DNA of 64,000 bases, taken from assembly GCF_009834875.1 (NCBI RefSeq), contig NZ_WVHT01000001.1:777136-841135 (forward strand). Reading direction: 5' to 3'. The position numbers and the translations under genes are program-made. Position 1 is the stretch's first letter. Each line of letters begins with the position of its first letter. Below, one piece after another: positions 18,920 to 28,325 of the stretch. The notes under the pieces were generated by a model, which searched no databases, was not told where the DNA came from, and saw only the letters and a list, made by a program, of their open reading frames with translations. The DNA comes from Hufsiella arboris (GTDB lineage Bacteria; Bacteroidota; Bacteroidia; Sphingobacteriales; Sphingobacteriaceae).

Positions 18920-20203
18920 TTGGAAACACAAGCATCTACACCCAAAGCCGACCCTTACGCGGCGCTGCGATTCCCGGAATTCAGGGCATTCCTGGCCATG
19001 CGTTTTTTTCTGACGTTTGGCTACCAGATACAAGCAGTGGTTATCGGCTGGTATATTTACCATTTAACTAAAAGCCCGCTTTCGCTTGGAATGATCGGCC
19101 TTGCCGAAGCAATACCGTCAATTGGCATTTCGCTTTACGGCGGTTATGTTGCTGATAAATCCGATAAAACTAAGCTGCTTCGCCGGATTATACTCGGAAT
19201 GTTTTTGTGCTCTGTAGTTTTGTTGCTGGTAACAATCCCTTCTATCAAAGACCGAATAAATCACGGACATATTGTATGGATAATTTATCTGATGATATTT
19301 TGTATCGGAATTGGACGAGGATTTTTGTCGCCTACGGTTTTTTCACTGATGGCCCAGATTGTCCCCCGGGAGCTATATCCGAACTCCTCGACGTGGAATA
19401 GCACAAGCTGGCAGATTGCATCTATTGCTGGCCCGGCTTTAGGCGGACTGATTTATGGATTTGCAGGCGTTACAGTCACTTTCAGTGTAATTATAGGCTT
19501 CATTTTTCTTTCGTTTGTAAGTTTGTTTTTCATCAAGAGCCGTCCACCTCAATATGTCCCAAAGGAAAGTATTGTGAAAAGCCTTACTGAAGGAATCCAT
19601 TTTGTTTTTAAAAGCAGGATGCTTCTTGGCGCTTTTAGCCTTGATCTTTTTTCGGTGTTTTTCGGTGGCGCTGTTGCTCTGATTCCGGTTATCGCGACTG
19701 AGGTCTTGCATGTTGGAGCTGAACAATTTGGAATGATGCGCGCTGCGCCGGCATTAGGGGCTGTTTTGACTATGATTTTCATGACGCGCCACTCGCCCAT
19801 GGATAAGCCATGGAGAAACCTGCTATTCGCTGTTACCGGCTTTGGATTGTCAATAATTTGCTACGGCCTTTCCCGAAACTTTTATCTCACGCTCTTCTTC
19901 CTTTTCTGCGAAGGAGCTTTCGATAGCGTGAGCGTTATAATTCGATCAACGATTTCTCAGTTGCTTACGCCAGATGAAATGAGAGGCAGGGTTTCTGCCG
20001 TAAATTCCATGTTCATTGGCTCTTCTAATGAACTGGGTGCGTTTGAATCGGGGCTTACAGCAAAGCTGATGGGGACAATCCCAGCTGTTTTGTTCGGAGG
20101 ATTTATGACTTTAAGTGTGGTAACGATTACTTTTTTAAAAACAAAAAAATTAATCCCGTTAGGCTTAAATGAAATTCATCCGCCGGAGAAAGAGGCTGCT
20201 TAA
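18920..20203 (+). CDS. MFS transporter (EntS/MFS_3-like exporter)
   Basis: A 427-residue protein with about twelve hydrophobic segments. The start is TTG, and it leads into a typical PYAALRFPEFRAFLAMRF opening before helix 1. The inter-helix 2-3 loop GGYVADKSDKTKLLRR matches the MFS motif A pattern (G-x3-D-x2-D/R). The family includes enterobactin exporter EntS and macrolide exporters, but substrate cannot be assigned. Its end overlaps the convergent small gene at 20200 by 4 nt. It is probably its own transcription unit. Confidence 0.85.
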   Translation: METQASTPKADPYAALRFPEFRAFLAMRFFLTFGYQIQAVVIGWYIYHLTKSPLSLGMIGLAEAIPSIGISLYGGYVADKSDKTKLLRRIILGMFLCSVVLLLVTIPSIKDRINHGHIVWIIYLMIFCIGIGRGFLSPTVFSLMAQIVPRELYPNSSTWNSTSWQIASIAGPALGGLIYGFAGVTVTFSVIIGFIFLSFVSLFFIKSRPPQYVPKESIVKSLTEGIHFVFKSRMLLGAFSLDLFSVFFGGAVALIPVIATEVLHVGAEQFGMMRAAPALGAVLTMIFMTRHSPMDKPWRNLLFAVTGFGLSIICYGLSRNFYLTLFFLFCEGAFDSVSVIIRSTISQLLTPDEMRGRVSAVNSMFIGSSNELGAFESGLTAKLMGTIPAVLFGGFMTLSVVTITFLKTKKLIPLGLNEIHPPEKEAA

Positions 20204-20406
20204 ATATTTATCGTCTGGTTTTTCCCCCAAATCAGGTAAATAATTGATCCTAGTATTGGTGCAACCAGAACGATAATAATCCAAAGCAACTTGGTGTTTT
20301 GCGGCATGTTGCTTTTTATGATGTCGTACAGAGCATAGATAATTAAGATCAGCCATAACAAACCGACTATTCCACTAAAAAGGCCGCTTATAAATAAAAG
20401 GTTCAT
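20200..20406 (-). CDS. Small PLDc_N domain-like membrane protein
   Basis: A protein of about 68 residues with two membrane helices. It has the PLDc_N (cardiolipin synthase N-terminal-like) pattern: WLILIIYALYDIIK, a short loop with NTKLLW, then a second helix ending LGSIIYLIWGK. Such stand-alone proteins are common and functionally uncharacterised. The ATG at 20406 is preferred. A GTG at 20430 would overlap the upstream ABC gene stop by one base and add eight residues. The position suggests co-transcription with that ABC exporter. Confidence 0.75.
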   Translation of the reverse strand: MNLLFISGLFSGIVGLLWLILIIYALYDIIKSNMPQNTKLLWIIIVLVAPILGSIIYLIWGKNQTINI

Positions 20407-20429
20407 AGTGATGTTTAACTTGAGTAACA

Positions 20430-22184
20430 CTAGTTTAGCTCAAATGTTCTCTCGCCTATTTGCTGGCGCCACATCGCGTAGTAAAGTCCTTTTTCTTCAA
20501 GCAGATCATGATGTTTGCCGGATTCAATAATGTTTCCTTTTTCGAGTACAAATATTTTATCTGCATGCATGATGGTCGAAAGCCTGTGAGCGATCAGGAT
20601 TGTGATATGGTCCTCCATGTCGGAAACGTCACGAATTGTTCGTGTAATCTCTTCCTCCGTTATCGAATCAAGGGATGAAGTAGCTTCATCAAACACCAAG
20701 ATATTTGGCCGGCGCAGCAAAGCCCGGGCAATCGACAGTCGCTGTTTTTCGCCACCGCTGACCTTTACTCCACCTTCACCGATGACGGTATCCAATCCGT
20801 TTACGGCGCGCGCCATAAGGGTCTGACACGCAGCCTTTCTTAATACCTCCAGGCATTCTTCATCACTTGCATTTGGCCGTACGAAAAGCAAATTTTCACG
20901 TATGGTTCCTGAAAAGAGCTGAGTGTCCTGGGTGACAAACCCAATTTTTTCACGCAGGTGGTCCAGATCGATTTCATCAGAGGGTATGCCGTTGTATAGA
21001 ACTTCACCTTCAATGGGATTATATAGGCCTACAAGCAGCTTAACAAGCGTCGTTTTGCCGGAACCCGAAGGGCCGACAAAAGCTATTGTCTCGCCTGTTT
21101 GTACATCAAAACTGATCCCGTTAAGGGCATTTCTATTAGCGGTAAGATGCTTGAAAGTAACGTTCTCGAATTCAAGTTCTGAAATCCTTGAAAACGACTT
21201 TGGGCTTACAGGCTTTTGCTCTACAGGCATTTTTAGGATCTTATGGAAATTTCCGAGTGATACTTCCGCTTCGCGCCAGGTAAGGATCACATTTCCTAAT
21301 TCCTGTAAAGGATTAAACAAAAAGAAGGAATAAAATAAAAAGGAAAAATACTGGCCGGGTGAAATGGTCTTTTCAAAAATAAGTAGCAATAAGATTACTA
21401 TCATACTACTGCGAACCAGGTTTACAGTTGTCCCCTGAACAAAGCTCATGCTTCGAACATATTTAACTTTTTTTAGCTCCAGGTCAAGAATCTTAAAAGT
21501 TGTTTTATTAAGTCTTTCAATTTCCTGATCAGCCAGGCCAAGGCTTTTAACAAGTTCTATATTTCGAAGAGATTCGGTCGTTGATCCTGCCAAAGCCGTG
21601 GTTTCTTTAACAATCGTTTTTTGTATCACTTTGATTTTCCGACTCAAGAACATACTAAGAAAAGCAATGATCGGGATGGCTGCGAAATAAACCAACGTAA
21701 CTTTATAGCTTACCGAAATGGAATAAACAATCACGAAAATGATGCCGATAAGCGAAACAAATAAAACACTGATGAAGGATGTAATGAATTTTTCTGAATC
21801 CGTTCTTACCTTTTGTAAAATGCCCAACGTTTCCCCGCTACGCTGATCCTCAAAAACTTGATAAGGCATTTTAAGCGAATGTTTTAGTCCGTCGGCATAC
21901 ATATTAGCGCCGACCTTTTGGATGATGATATTCGTAAAATAATCCTGGAAATTTTTAGCGATTCTGGAAACCATTGCCGCTCCAATTGCCAGTCCGACAA
22001 AGCCAAGAACCCCCCAAACAAATTGGCTGCGTTCTAATACGTCTCTTTTTTCTATAAAGCGATCTACTATGCGGCCGGTTATGTATGGGTCAAGAAGCGA
22101 AAATCCCATATTGAAGCCGGCTAGCACCAAGGCCAGCAGGACGATCCACTTATATTTCTTTAAATAATTGATTAACAGATTCAT
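20430..22184 (-). CDS. ABC transporter, fused permease/ATPase (type IV exporter)
   Basis: A 584-residue half-transporter. An ABC_membrane domain with six helices is followed by an ATPase domain with Walker A GPSGSGKTT (about residue 371), signature VSGGEKQR, and Walker B ILVFDEATSSLD. The ATG at 22184 (MNLLINYLKKYKW) is chosen. An upstream in-frame codon at 22235 would add residues unlike the family. The ATPase differs clearly from the LPS-cluster exporter (signature VSGGE versus LSGGQ). Substrate is unknown. It follows frr by about 70 nt on the same strand. Confidence 0.85.
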   Translation of the reverse strand: MNLLINYLKKYKWIVLLALVLAGFNMGFSLLDPYITGRIVDRFIEKRDVLERSQFVWGVLGFVGLAIGAAMVSRIAKNFQDYFTNIIIQKVGANMYADGLKHSLKMPYQVFEDQRSGETLGILQKVRTDSEKFITSFISVLFVSLIGIIFVIVYSISVSYKVTLVYFAAIPIIAFLSMFLSRKIKVIQKTIVKETTALAGSTTESLRNIELVKSLGLADQEIERLNKTTFKILDLELKKVKYVRSMSFVQGTTVNLVRSSMIVILLLLIFEKTISPGQYFSFLFYSFFLFNPLQELGNVILTWREAEVSLGNFHKILKMPVEQKPVSPKSFSRISELEFENVTFKHLTANRNALNGISFDVQTGETIAFVGPSGSGKTTLVKLLVGLYNPIEGEVLYNGIPSDEIDLDHLREKIGFVTQDTQLFSGTIRENLLFVRPNASDEECLEVLRKAACQTLMARAVNGLDTVIGEGGVKVSGGEKQRLSIARALLRRPNILVFDEATSSLDSITEEEITRTIRDVSDMEDHITILIAHRLSTIMHADKIFVLEKGNIIESGKHHDLLEEKGLYYAMWRQQIGERTFELN

Positions 22185-22255
22185 CTTGAACAAAAATAAC
22201 AAAGGGAATGAAGCATGCACCTCATTCCCTTTCAAATGACATAAGACTTACGAAC

Positions 22256-22819
22256 TTAAACTGTCATGATATCTTTTTCTTTCACTTCGGCGTGTTTATC
22301 AACTTTAACTATATAGCTGTCTGTTAACTTTTGCACCTCGGCTTCACCTGTTTTTATTTCATCTTCGGATACACCTTCCGATTTTAATTTTTTTATGCGC
22401 TCGTTAGCATCTTTGCGAATGTTGCGAATGGTGATCCTTCCGCGTTCAGCTTCTTCTTTTACTTTTTTCACCAAACCCAAGCGGCGTTCTTCCGTTAAGG
22501 GAGGTACGTTTAAACGTATAACCTGACCGTCATTCTGTGGATTAAGACCGATGTTCGCTTCATGGATTGCCCGTTCGATACTGGTTAAAAGATTCTTTTC
22601 CCATGGGGTTACCACCAGTGTTCTGGGGTCTGGTGTATTAATTGTTCCAACCTGGCTAATCGCGGTAGGCGTTCCATAATATTCAACCATGATACCATCA
22701 AGCATACCAGGACTTGCTTTTCCCGCGCGTATTTTCGTCAATTCATATTCACAATGCTCAACAGCCTTGTCCATGCTTGATTGTGCTTCAGTTAATTGTT
22801 TTTTTATCAGTTCACTCAT
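22256..22819 (-). CDS. frr: Ribosome recycling factor
   Basis: RRF, with EF-G, splits post-termination ribosomes. The 187-residue length is standard. The three-helix domain I is formed by the N-terminal MDKAVEHCEYELTKIRAGKASPGMLD and the C-terminal EERRLGLVKKVKEEAERGRITIRNIRKDANE. The middle segment (ISQVGTINTPDPRTLVVTPW) is domain II. It lies 48 nt downstream of pyrH, the near-universal pyrH-frr pair, so it is expected to be co-transcribed. Confidence 0.97.
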   Translation of the reverse strand: MSELIKKQLTEAQSSMDKAVEHCEYELTKIRAGKASPGMLDGIMVEYYGTPTAISQVGTINTPDPRTLVVTPWEKNLLTSIERAIHEANIGLNPQNDGQVIRLNVPPLTEERRLGLVKKVKEEAERGRITIRNIRKDANERIKKLKSEGVSEDEIKTGEAEVQKLTDSYIVKVDKHAEVKEKDIMTV

Positions 22820-22867
22820 ATTAAGCGTTTTTCGAGAGTGTAAAATTACAATTCTTTTTCGATTTGA

Positions 22868-23575
22868 TTAACCGGTAACCAATGTGCCTAAAGGTTCACC
22901 GTCGGCGACGCGCATAAAGTTCCCGGCTTTGTTCATGTCAAAAACGATAATTGGCAGCTTATTTTCCTGGCAAAGAGTTATGGCGGTTAAGTCCATTACA
23001 TTTAATCCTTTGTCGTATACTTCCTGGAAAGTTATTTCATTGTAGCGTGTAGCTAATGGATCTTTTTCCGGATCAGCGGTGTATATACCGTCGACACGTG
23101 TGCCCTTAAGAACAGCGTCAGCCTGGATTTCGATAGCACGCAGCGATGCGGCAGTATCGGTTGTGAAGTATGGATTTCCTGTTCCTGCGCCAAATATGAC
23201 AATTCTGCCTTTTTCAAGGTGACGGACAGCGCGGCGCCTGATAAAGGGTTCGCAAATCTGTTCCATTTTAATAGCTGTCATCAAGCGGGTTTTCATCCCT
23301 ACTTTTTCCAGAGCATCTTGCAGAGCCATGCTGTTGATAACTGTAGCCAACATACCCATGTAGTCGGCCTGAACCCGGTCCATCCCTGATTTTTCGGCAC
23401 TTAATCCGCGGAAAATGTTTCCTCCTCCGATTACTATGGCTATTTGCAAGCCCTTTTTATAGACATCACGAATGTCACTTGCATATTGCGCAACACGTTC
23501 ACTGTCAATGCCATATTGCTTGTCGCCCATGAGTGATTCGCCACTCAGCTTAAGAAGAACTCTTTTGTATTTCAT
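22868..23575 (-). CDS. pyrH: UMP kinase
   Basis: UMP kinase phosphorylates UMP to UDP in pyrimidine nucleotide synthesis. The 235-residue protein belongs to the amino acid kinase fold, not the NMP kinase fold. Conserved segments are [13 protein letters not shown] at the N-terminus, [40 protein letters not shown] (UMP/ATP site), and [17 protein letters not shown]. The homohexamer is usually activated by GTP and inhibited by UTP. It is upstream of frr. A TATTTTTG -7-like element precedes it. Confidence 0.97.
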   Translation of the reverse strand: MKYKRVLLKLSGESLMGDKQYGIDSERVAQYASDIRDVYKKGLQIAIVIGGGNIFRGLSAEKSGMDRVQADYMGMLATVINSMALQDALEKVGMKTRLMTAIKMEQICEPFIRRRAVRHLEKGRIVIFGAGTGNPYFTTDTAASLRAIEIQADAVLKGTRVDGIYTADPEKDPLATRYNEITFQEVYDKGLNVMDLTAITLCQENKLPIIVFDMNKAGNFMRVADGEPLGTLVTG

Positions 23576-23591
23576 TACAGAGAAGGTTTTT

Positions 23592-23599
23592 CAAAAATA
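23592..23599 (-). promoter_or_regulatory. -7 element TATTTTTG upstream of pyrH
   Basis: It matches TAnnTTTG on the minus strand about 17 nt before the ATG. The -33 position holds TTTT rather than TTTG. Confidence 0.4.
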
Positions 23600-23623
23600 T
23601 TTAATAAATGTTACTGTAAAAAA

Positions 23624-24748
23624 TTATCCGGCGTTTTCAATGTAATTTCCCTGAAACACTGTGCCTTTAATTTTAAAATTCTGATCAAAAATGGCCATAT
23701 TGGCTTGTTTTCCATGCTCAATAGTTCCCAGAGATTCGTTCAATCCAATAACTGTTGCGGGATAGAGGCTTGCCATGTTTACGGCTTCCGGTAAGTCAAT
23801 GTTTACCTCGGTAACACAATTTTGTACTGCCTTCAGCATCGTTAAGCTTGATCCAGACAGCGTTCCGTCTGGCATTGTGTACCTGTCGCCATTTAAAACA
23901 TGCTGATAAATGCCTTCATTGGTTTCAGTTACGGCATCAGTTATGAGATAGAGCTTTTCTTGAAGTTGCCTCTTGGCGATTTCAATCATTGGAAAACTAA
24001 CGTGGACGCCATCAGCAACTATACTGGTAAACGGCTTCGAATGGAAAATGCCCGCAACCAGCCCTGGTTCTCTATGATGAAGTTGCGGCATGGCGTTATA
24101 AAGATGGGTAGCCGCTGCGACGCCATTTGAAAAAGCAGAACAAGCTTGCCGATAGTCAGCATCCGAGTGCCCGGCCGAAATAATAATTTGTTGTTCCTTG
24201 AGATAGTCGATCAGTTCCTGATCCTGCAATTCCGGGGCGATTGTCATCATTTTAATCTCCCCTTTAGCAGATTCCACCCAACTTTTTAGTTCTTCAAGTG
24301 ATCCTTTTTTGATCAGGTCAGCGGGATGTGCGCCTTTTCGTTTGGGATTTAAGTAAGGTCCTTCGAGATGGAGCCCAATGAAGATGTCTTGCGATCGATT
24401 GCGGAAGTCCTTTGCCGCATCGACAGCTTGTTGAACAATTGCTGGAGTATTAGTAGCTACCGCCCCCAGAAAACCTGTCGTGCCTTGCGAAAGGAGGTCC
24501 GCTTCCATTTGTGCTAAGGCGTCTGCTGTTGGAACGCCGCCAAAAAGTTTGCCGCCGCTCCCATATATCTGCAGATCGATAAAACCGGGCGAAATAAATG
24601 CACCGTCTAAATCATGCTGCCGGCAATCTTGAGGAATGTTGTTTTCAGAAACTATATCCGAAATAATATTCCCTTCCGTGATGACGGCTTTGCCATGCAG
24701 CTCACTGCCGTTGGTAACAACGATACAATTCGTATACGCAATTTTCAT
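23624..24748 (-). CDS. nagA: N-acetylglucosamine-6-phosphate deacetylase
   Basis: NagA removes acetate from GlcNAc-6-P, feeding glucosamine-6-P to glycolysis or wall recycling. The amidohydrolase barrel carries PGFIDLQIYGSGG, HLEGPYLNPKRKGAHP with the metal-binding Glu, GHSDADY and THLYNAMPQLHHREPG with metal His residues, and LITDAV with the catalytic Asp. It has 374 residues from the ATG at 24748. A GTG at 24763 would add five residues. No other nag gene is adjacent. The gene is isolated from tsf by a terminator. Confidence 0.94.
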   Translation of the reverse strand: MKIAYTNCIVVTNGSELHGKAVITEGNIISDIVSENNIPQDCRQHDLDGAFISPGFIDLQIYGSGGKLFGGVPTADALAQMEADLLSQGTTGFLGAVATNTPAIVQQAVDAAKDFRNRSQDIFIGLHLEGPYLNPKRKGAHPADLIKKGSLEELKSWVESAKGEIKMMTIAPELQDQELIDYLKEQQIIISAGHSDADYRQACSAFSNGVAAATHLYNAMPQLHHREPGLVAGIFHSKPFTSIVADGVHVSFPMIEIAKRQLQEKLYLITDAVTETNEGIYQHVLNGDRYTMPDGTLSGSSLTMLKAVQNCVTEVNIDLPEAVNMASLYPATVIGLNESLGTIEHGKQANMAIFDQNFKIKGTVFQGNYIENAG

Positions 24749-24787
24749 AGGTTGAATGCTCACGCAAAATAGCTCAAAAAAGTTAAA

Positions 24788-24821
24788 GCAAAAAAAAGCC
24801 TCACTTTTAAAGTGAGGCTTT
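24788..24821 (-). terminator. Rho-independent terminator of the ribosomal operon (after tsf)
   Basis: The minus strand reads AAGCCTCACTT/AAGTGAGGCTT as a hairpin with a short loop, followed by an 8-T run. It lies within 10 nt of the tsf stop. Confidence 0.92.
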
Positions 24822-24826
24822 GAAAA

Positions 24827-25666
24827 TTAAGCTCCTAACTGAACCCGCTTGAAGGCGGTTACCGTTAATCGTTTTGACACACTGTCAAGGAATTGTGCGA
24901 TTGATTTCGACGAATCTTTCACAAACTCCTGGTTTAACAGGGTCGACTCTTTGTAGAATTTATTCAATTTTCCTGCAGCGATTTTTTCAACCATTTCTTC
25001 TGGTTTACCTTCTGCACGGATTTGTTCTTTTGCGATTTCAAGCTCACGCTCGATAGTTTTTGAATCTACGTCGCCTTTATCAATAGCAACCGGATTCATC
25101 GCAGCAATTTGCATTGAAACGTCTTTGCCTGCTTCGTCAGCTCCAGCTGCATCAGCACTTAACGCAACTAATACACCTAAACGGTAGTTACCGTGGATGT
25201 AAGCAATTACTTTCTCACCTGATACCTTCTCAAATTTAGAAACACCGATTTTTTCACCGATCTTACCAGTTTGATCTAATAAAAGATCAGAGATTTTTGA
25301 CCCGTTTAATTCAAGTGCTAATAATTCTTCTGTTGTTGCAGGATTTTTCTCAATAGCCAAATCAGCGATGCTGTTAGCAAAAGAGATGAAATCAGCATTT
25401 TTCGCAACGAAGTCAGTTTCGCAGTTCACTTCAACAACGATACCTGTTTTAGCATCAGCTGTAGTTTTTGCAATAACAACACCTTCGTTTGAATCACGAT
25501 CCTGACGGCTAGCAGCAACCTTTGCACCTTTTTTACGAAGGTAATCGATAGCAGCTTCGAAATCGCCGTTAGCTTCCGTTAAAGCTTTCTTGCAATCCAT
25601 CATTCCCGCACCTGTTTGCTGGCGCAGTTTATTTACGTCTGAAGCAGAAATTTGTACTGTAGACAT
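24827..25666 (-). CDS. tsf: Elongation factor Ts
   Basis: EF-Ts exchanges GDP for GTP on EF-Tu. The N-terminal UBA-like domain has VNKLRQQTGAGMMDCKKALTEANGDFEAAIDYLRKKG. The core has VVEVNCETDFVAKNADF (the EF-Tu contact TDFV) and later VAYIHGNYRLGVLVAL-like segments. Length is 279 residues. It is the last gene of rplM-rpsI-rpsB-tsf, about 103 nt after rpsB. That spacer carries short GTTA/CGTAAC repeats and no gene. Confidence 0.97.
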   Translation of the reverse strand: MSTVQISASDVNKLRQQTGAGMMDCKKALTEANGDFEAAIDYLRKKGAKVAASRQDRDSNEGVVIAKTTADAKTGIVVEVNCETDFVAKNADFISFANSIADLAIEKNPATTEELLALELNGSKISDLLLDQTGKIGEKIGVSKFEKVSGEKVIAYIHGNYRLGVLVALSADAAGADEAGKDVSMQIAAMNPVAIDKGDVDSKTIERELEIAKEQIRAEGKPEEMVEKIAAGKLNKFYKESTLLNQEFVKDSSKSIAQFLDSVSKRLTVTAFKRVQLGA

Positions 25667-25769
25667 GTTTATTTCTTTTTTAAGATTTTACGTGTAAAAA
25701 AGTTAAGGGTTAGGAGTTATGAGTTACGTGGACACACACAACTTATAACCCGTAACCCGTAACTGGATA

Positions 25770-26612
25770 TTATTCTTCTGACTGGCCTTCAGTTTGAGCT
25801 TCAGCCGCTACCTTACGTTCGCGTTTTCCTGAAACTTCTTCGGCTGCAGGTGCTTGTTCAGCGCCGCTGTCGATTTTAGCTTTAGATGCTGCCGCTTCTT
25901 TTTCTGCCTCATCTTCCTTATCGCGTTTACGCTCATCTAAACCTTCTTTAATAGCTTCAATAATGATATTGGTGATTAAAGAGATTGATTTAGTAGCATC
26001 GTCATTCGCCGGGATAGGAAAATCGATATTTGAAGGATCTGAGTTTGTATCAACCATCGCGAAAGTCGGGATGTTCAATTTCAACGCTTCAGTAACAGCG
26101 ATATGCTCTTTCTTAACATCGATAAGGAACAAAGCTGCAGGTAAACGGTTCAGATCAGAGATACCTCCTAAAAGAGTTTCCAATTTGATACGTTCACGCT
26201 GAATCATCAGCTTTTCTTTCTTAGACAATACATCGTAAGTTCCGTCTTTCGTCATTTTGTCGATGTTCGACATTTTTTTGATCGACTTACGTACTGTAGC
26301 GAAGTTTGTTAACATACCACCTAACCAACGCTCGGTTACGAAAGGCATGTTTACATTTTTTGCCTGCTCAGCTACAATATCTTTCGCTTGCTTCTTAGTA
26401 GCAACGAATAATACTTTACGGCCTGATTTTACGATCTGTTTAATCGCAGCGGCAGCTTCTTCTACTTTGGTTAAAGTTTTATTTAAATCGATAATGTGGA
26501 TGCCATTACGCTCCATGAAAATGTACTGTGACATTTTCGGGTCCCATTTACGGGTAAGGTGACCAAAGTGTACACCTGCATCAAGTAAATCCTGATATGT
26601 TGTTCTAGCCAT
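25770..26612 (-). CDS. rpsB: 30S ribosomal protein S2
   Basis: S2 sits at the head-body junction of the 30S subunit and recruits S1. Conserved segments are LLDAGVHFGHLTRKWDPKM, NGIHIIDLNKT, TERWLGGMLTNF, LGGISDLNRLPAALFLIDV, and AMVDTNSDPSNIDFPIPANDDATKSI. The C-terminus (about residues 235-280) is a low-complexity charged tail rich in Glu, Lys and Ala, common in this phylum. It is 18 nt downstream of rpsI in the same operon. Confidence 0.97.
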   Translation of the reverse strand: MARTTYQDLLDAGVHFGHLTRKWDPKMSQYIFMERNGIHIIDLNKTLTKVEEAAAAIKQIVKSGRKVLFVATKKQAKDIVAEQAKNVNMPFVTERWLGGMLTNFATVRKSIKKMSNIDKMTKDGTYDVLSKKEKLMIQRERIKLETLLGGISDLNRLPAALFLIDVKKEHIAVTEALKLNIPTFAMVDTNSDPSNIDFPIPANDDATKSISLITNIIIEAIKEGLDERKRDKEDEAEKEAAASKAKIDSGAEQAPAAEEVSGKRERKVAAEAQTEGQSEE

Positions 26613-26630
26613 TGTTTGATCCTCCTTAAA

Positions 26631-27017
26631 TTAACGTTTACTGAATTGAAATCTTCTACGAGCTTTGCGGCGTCCTGGTTTTTTACGCTCAACCATTCTG
26701 TCGTCGCGGGTCATGATACCTTTTGCACGTAATGCAGATTTTTTCTCCGGATCTAACTCAACAATAGCTTTCGCGATAGCTAAACGAACGGCTTCTGCCT
26801 GTCCTTTAACGCCACCACCCGCTACGTTCACATTTACATCAAATTTACCGCCGTTTTCAGAAACTTCTAACGATTGGTTAACAATGTACTGAAGCGGTAA
26901 CGTTGGGAAATATTCTTTGTAATCTTTACCGTTTACGGTAATGTTGCCGCTGCCATCATTTAAGTAAATGCGGGCAACTGCAGTTTTTCTTCTTCCTGAA
27001 GTGTTTGTTGTTGACAT
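26631..27017 (-). CDS. rpsI: 30S ribosomal protein S9
   Basis: S9 reaches the P-site through its basic C-terminal tail (PGRRKARRRFQFSKR), which ends with the conserved KR. The N-terminus TSGRRKTAVARIYL and the central VAGGGVKGQAEAVRLAIAKA are family signatures. Length is 128 residues. The gene follows rplM by 12 nt, the standard L13-S9 pair. Confidence 0.97.
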   Translation of the reverse strand: MSTTNTSGRRKTAVARIYLNDGSGNITVNGKDYKEYFPTLPLQYIVNQSLEVSENGGKFDVNVNVAGGGVKGQAEAVRLAIAKAIVELDPEKKSALRAKGIMTRDDRMVERKKPGRRKARRRFQFSKR

Positions 27018-27029
27018 TTCTTTTCTTCC

Positions 27030-27473
27030 TTAAAGTTTAACGGTTTTTGGAGTCTGAGCTTCGTGTGGATGCTCTGAACCTGCATAAACAAACAGGTTTT
27101 TGTATAACGCACGGCCCAAACGATTTTTAGGTAACATACCACGTACTGCTTTTTCAATGATACGGGTAGGATGCTTTTCCAATAACTCTTTAGGAGAAAT
27201 GAAACGCTGACCACCTGGATAACCAGTGTAAGAAACATAAGTCTTTTCAGACAATTTGTTTCCGGTCAGTTTTACCTTGTCTGCGTTAATAACGATTACG
27301 TTATCTCCACAGTCTACGTTTGGGGTAAATGTTGGCTTGTGTTTTCCACGAATGATCATAGCGATCTTCGATGACAAGCGCCCCAAGATCTCGCCTTCAG
27401 CGTCAACAACGATCCATTCCTTGTTAACGGTCTTCTTGTTGGCAGAGACAGTTTTGTAACTTAACGTATTCAC
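27030..27473 (-). CDS. rplM: 50S ribosomal protein L13
   Basis: L13 is an early-assembling 23S rRNA-binding protein. Family segments are EWIVVDAEGEILGRLSS, IIRGKHKPTFTPNVDCGD, and VRGMLPKNRLGRALYKNLFVYAGSEHPHEAQ. The start codon is GTG at 27473, giving the NTLSYKT opening I associate with the group; no in-frame ATG would keep the conserved N-terminus. It is the first gene of the operon, about 49 nt after the predicted transcription start of a consensus promoter. That leader could host L13 autoregulation, but no structure is evident. Confidence 0.97.
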   Translation of the reverse strand: MNTLSYKTVSANKKTVNKEWIVVDAEGEILGRLSSKIAMIIRGKHKPTFTPNVDCGDNVIVINADKVKLTGNKLSEKTYVSYTGYPGGQRFISPKELLEKHPTRIIEKAVRGMLPKNRLGRALYKNLFVYAGSEHPHEAQTPKTVKL

Positions 27474-27528
27474 TTGCTTGATATTAAATTAATTAAACAA
27501 TATACTATACCCCATAAATTCGGGACTG

Positions 27529-27559
27529 CAAAGATAGGGGAAATTGTTTAACTGTCAAA
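27529..27559 (-). promoter_or_regulatory. Consensus -33/-7 promoter of the rplM-rpsI-rpsB-tsf operon
   Basis: The minus strand has TTTG (27556-27559), a 19-nt spacer, and TATCTTTG (27529-27536), an exact match to TTTG-N19-TAnnTTTG. Confidence 0.85.
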
Positions 27560-28325
27560 TGGTTGGGAAGAAAAAGTTTGGGTACGTAGACTTGTTAATG
27601 CATTTGGGCAAGAAGGGCGTTTTAAGCAATGTCGCCCAAGTTTAAATGGGATTCAATTTAAATGAAAGCAAAGGATGACACAAGTTGGTTATATTAAACT
27701 TGTTCAACAGGGCCCTTGCTTTAAAGAAAGCGTTTTAATAATTCACTTTTGAAAACGAACGGCATCATTCTTTGCATTTGCAGTCCTGCTTTGGTTGCAA
27801 GTTTTTTGTGAACGCTTCTGCGTATTGAAGGCCTATTCCGCAAAAAAGCTTTCCACGACGAGTGGGTTTATTTAACACAGGCCGTTATTTAATCGGATAA
27901 GGACCGGTGCAATCTTTTGGTAGCGGTCAAAGATCTTAGGTTTGCCGCGCCTTATAACTATTCGTAGCGTCTTACAACTGCATGAAAATCTGCCATTGCT
28001 TCTCAACTAAATTACTATTCAGGTTTTGGAAAGCAGTTGCAGGGTTCCAATTAACGTTAGCCGGGCTGTACGCTGTATCTTTTTTATTCCCGGACTTTAA
28101 CCTATCGTTGATAAAAAAGGATGCCGCTTCCATCCCGTTTAAAACATTTTGGCTTTACTTGCTATCATCATTTTCTATCACCGCAAAAACAATAGCGAGT
28201 TATACCTCAAAAAAATAACCTAGTCAAACCAGTAACTACGGATCTTATCCCACAGGCAAACCACAAATCTTAAATTCTCTAAACATTTATCAATCAGTGT
28301 AGTTGCTAATAAAAAACTATCCGGC
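27560..28325 (+). other. Gene-free stretch with a degenerate interspersed repeat
   Basis: About 770 nt with no convincing gene, tRNA or terminator. It contains one copy (28056-28140) of an interspersed repeat listed separately. A 78-codon ORF at 27982-28218 runs through that repeat and is not believed. The rest looks like decayed sequence. Confidence 0.6.
28056..28140 (+). repeat. Interspersed repeat copy A (GCCGGGCT ... GGATGCCGCTTC)
   Basis: The copy starts AGCCGGGCTGTACGCTGTAT and ends AAAAAGGATGCCGCTTCCAT. It shares its left and right ends with copies at 43831-43910 and 56934-57017. Confidence 0.6.

Noticed and set aside
27982..28218. 78-codon ORF with hydrophobic segment
   Set aside because: It runs through an interspersed repeat and has no recognisable family or promoter.
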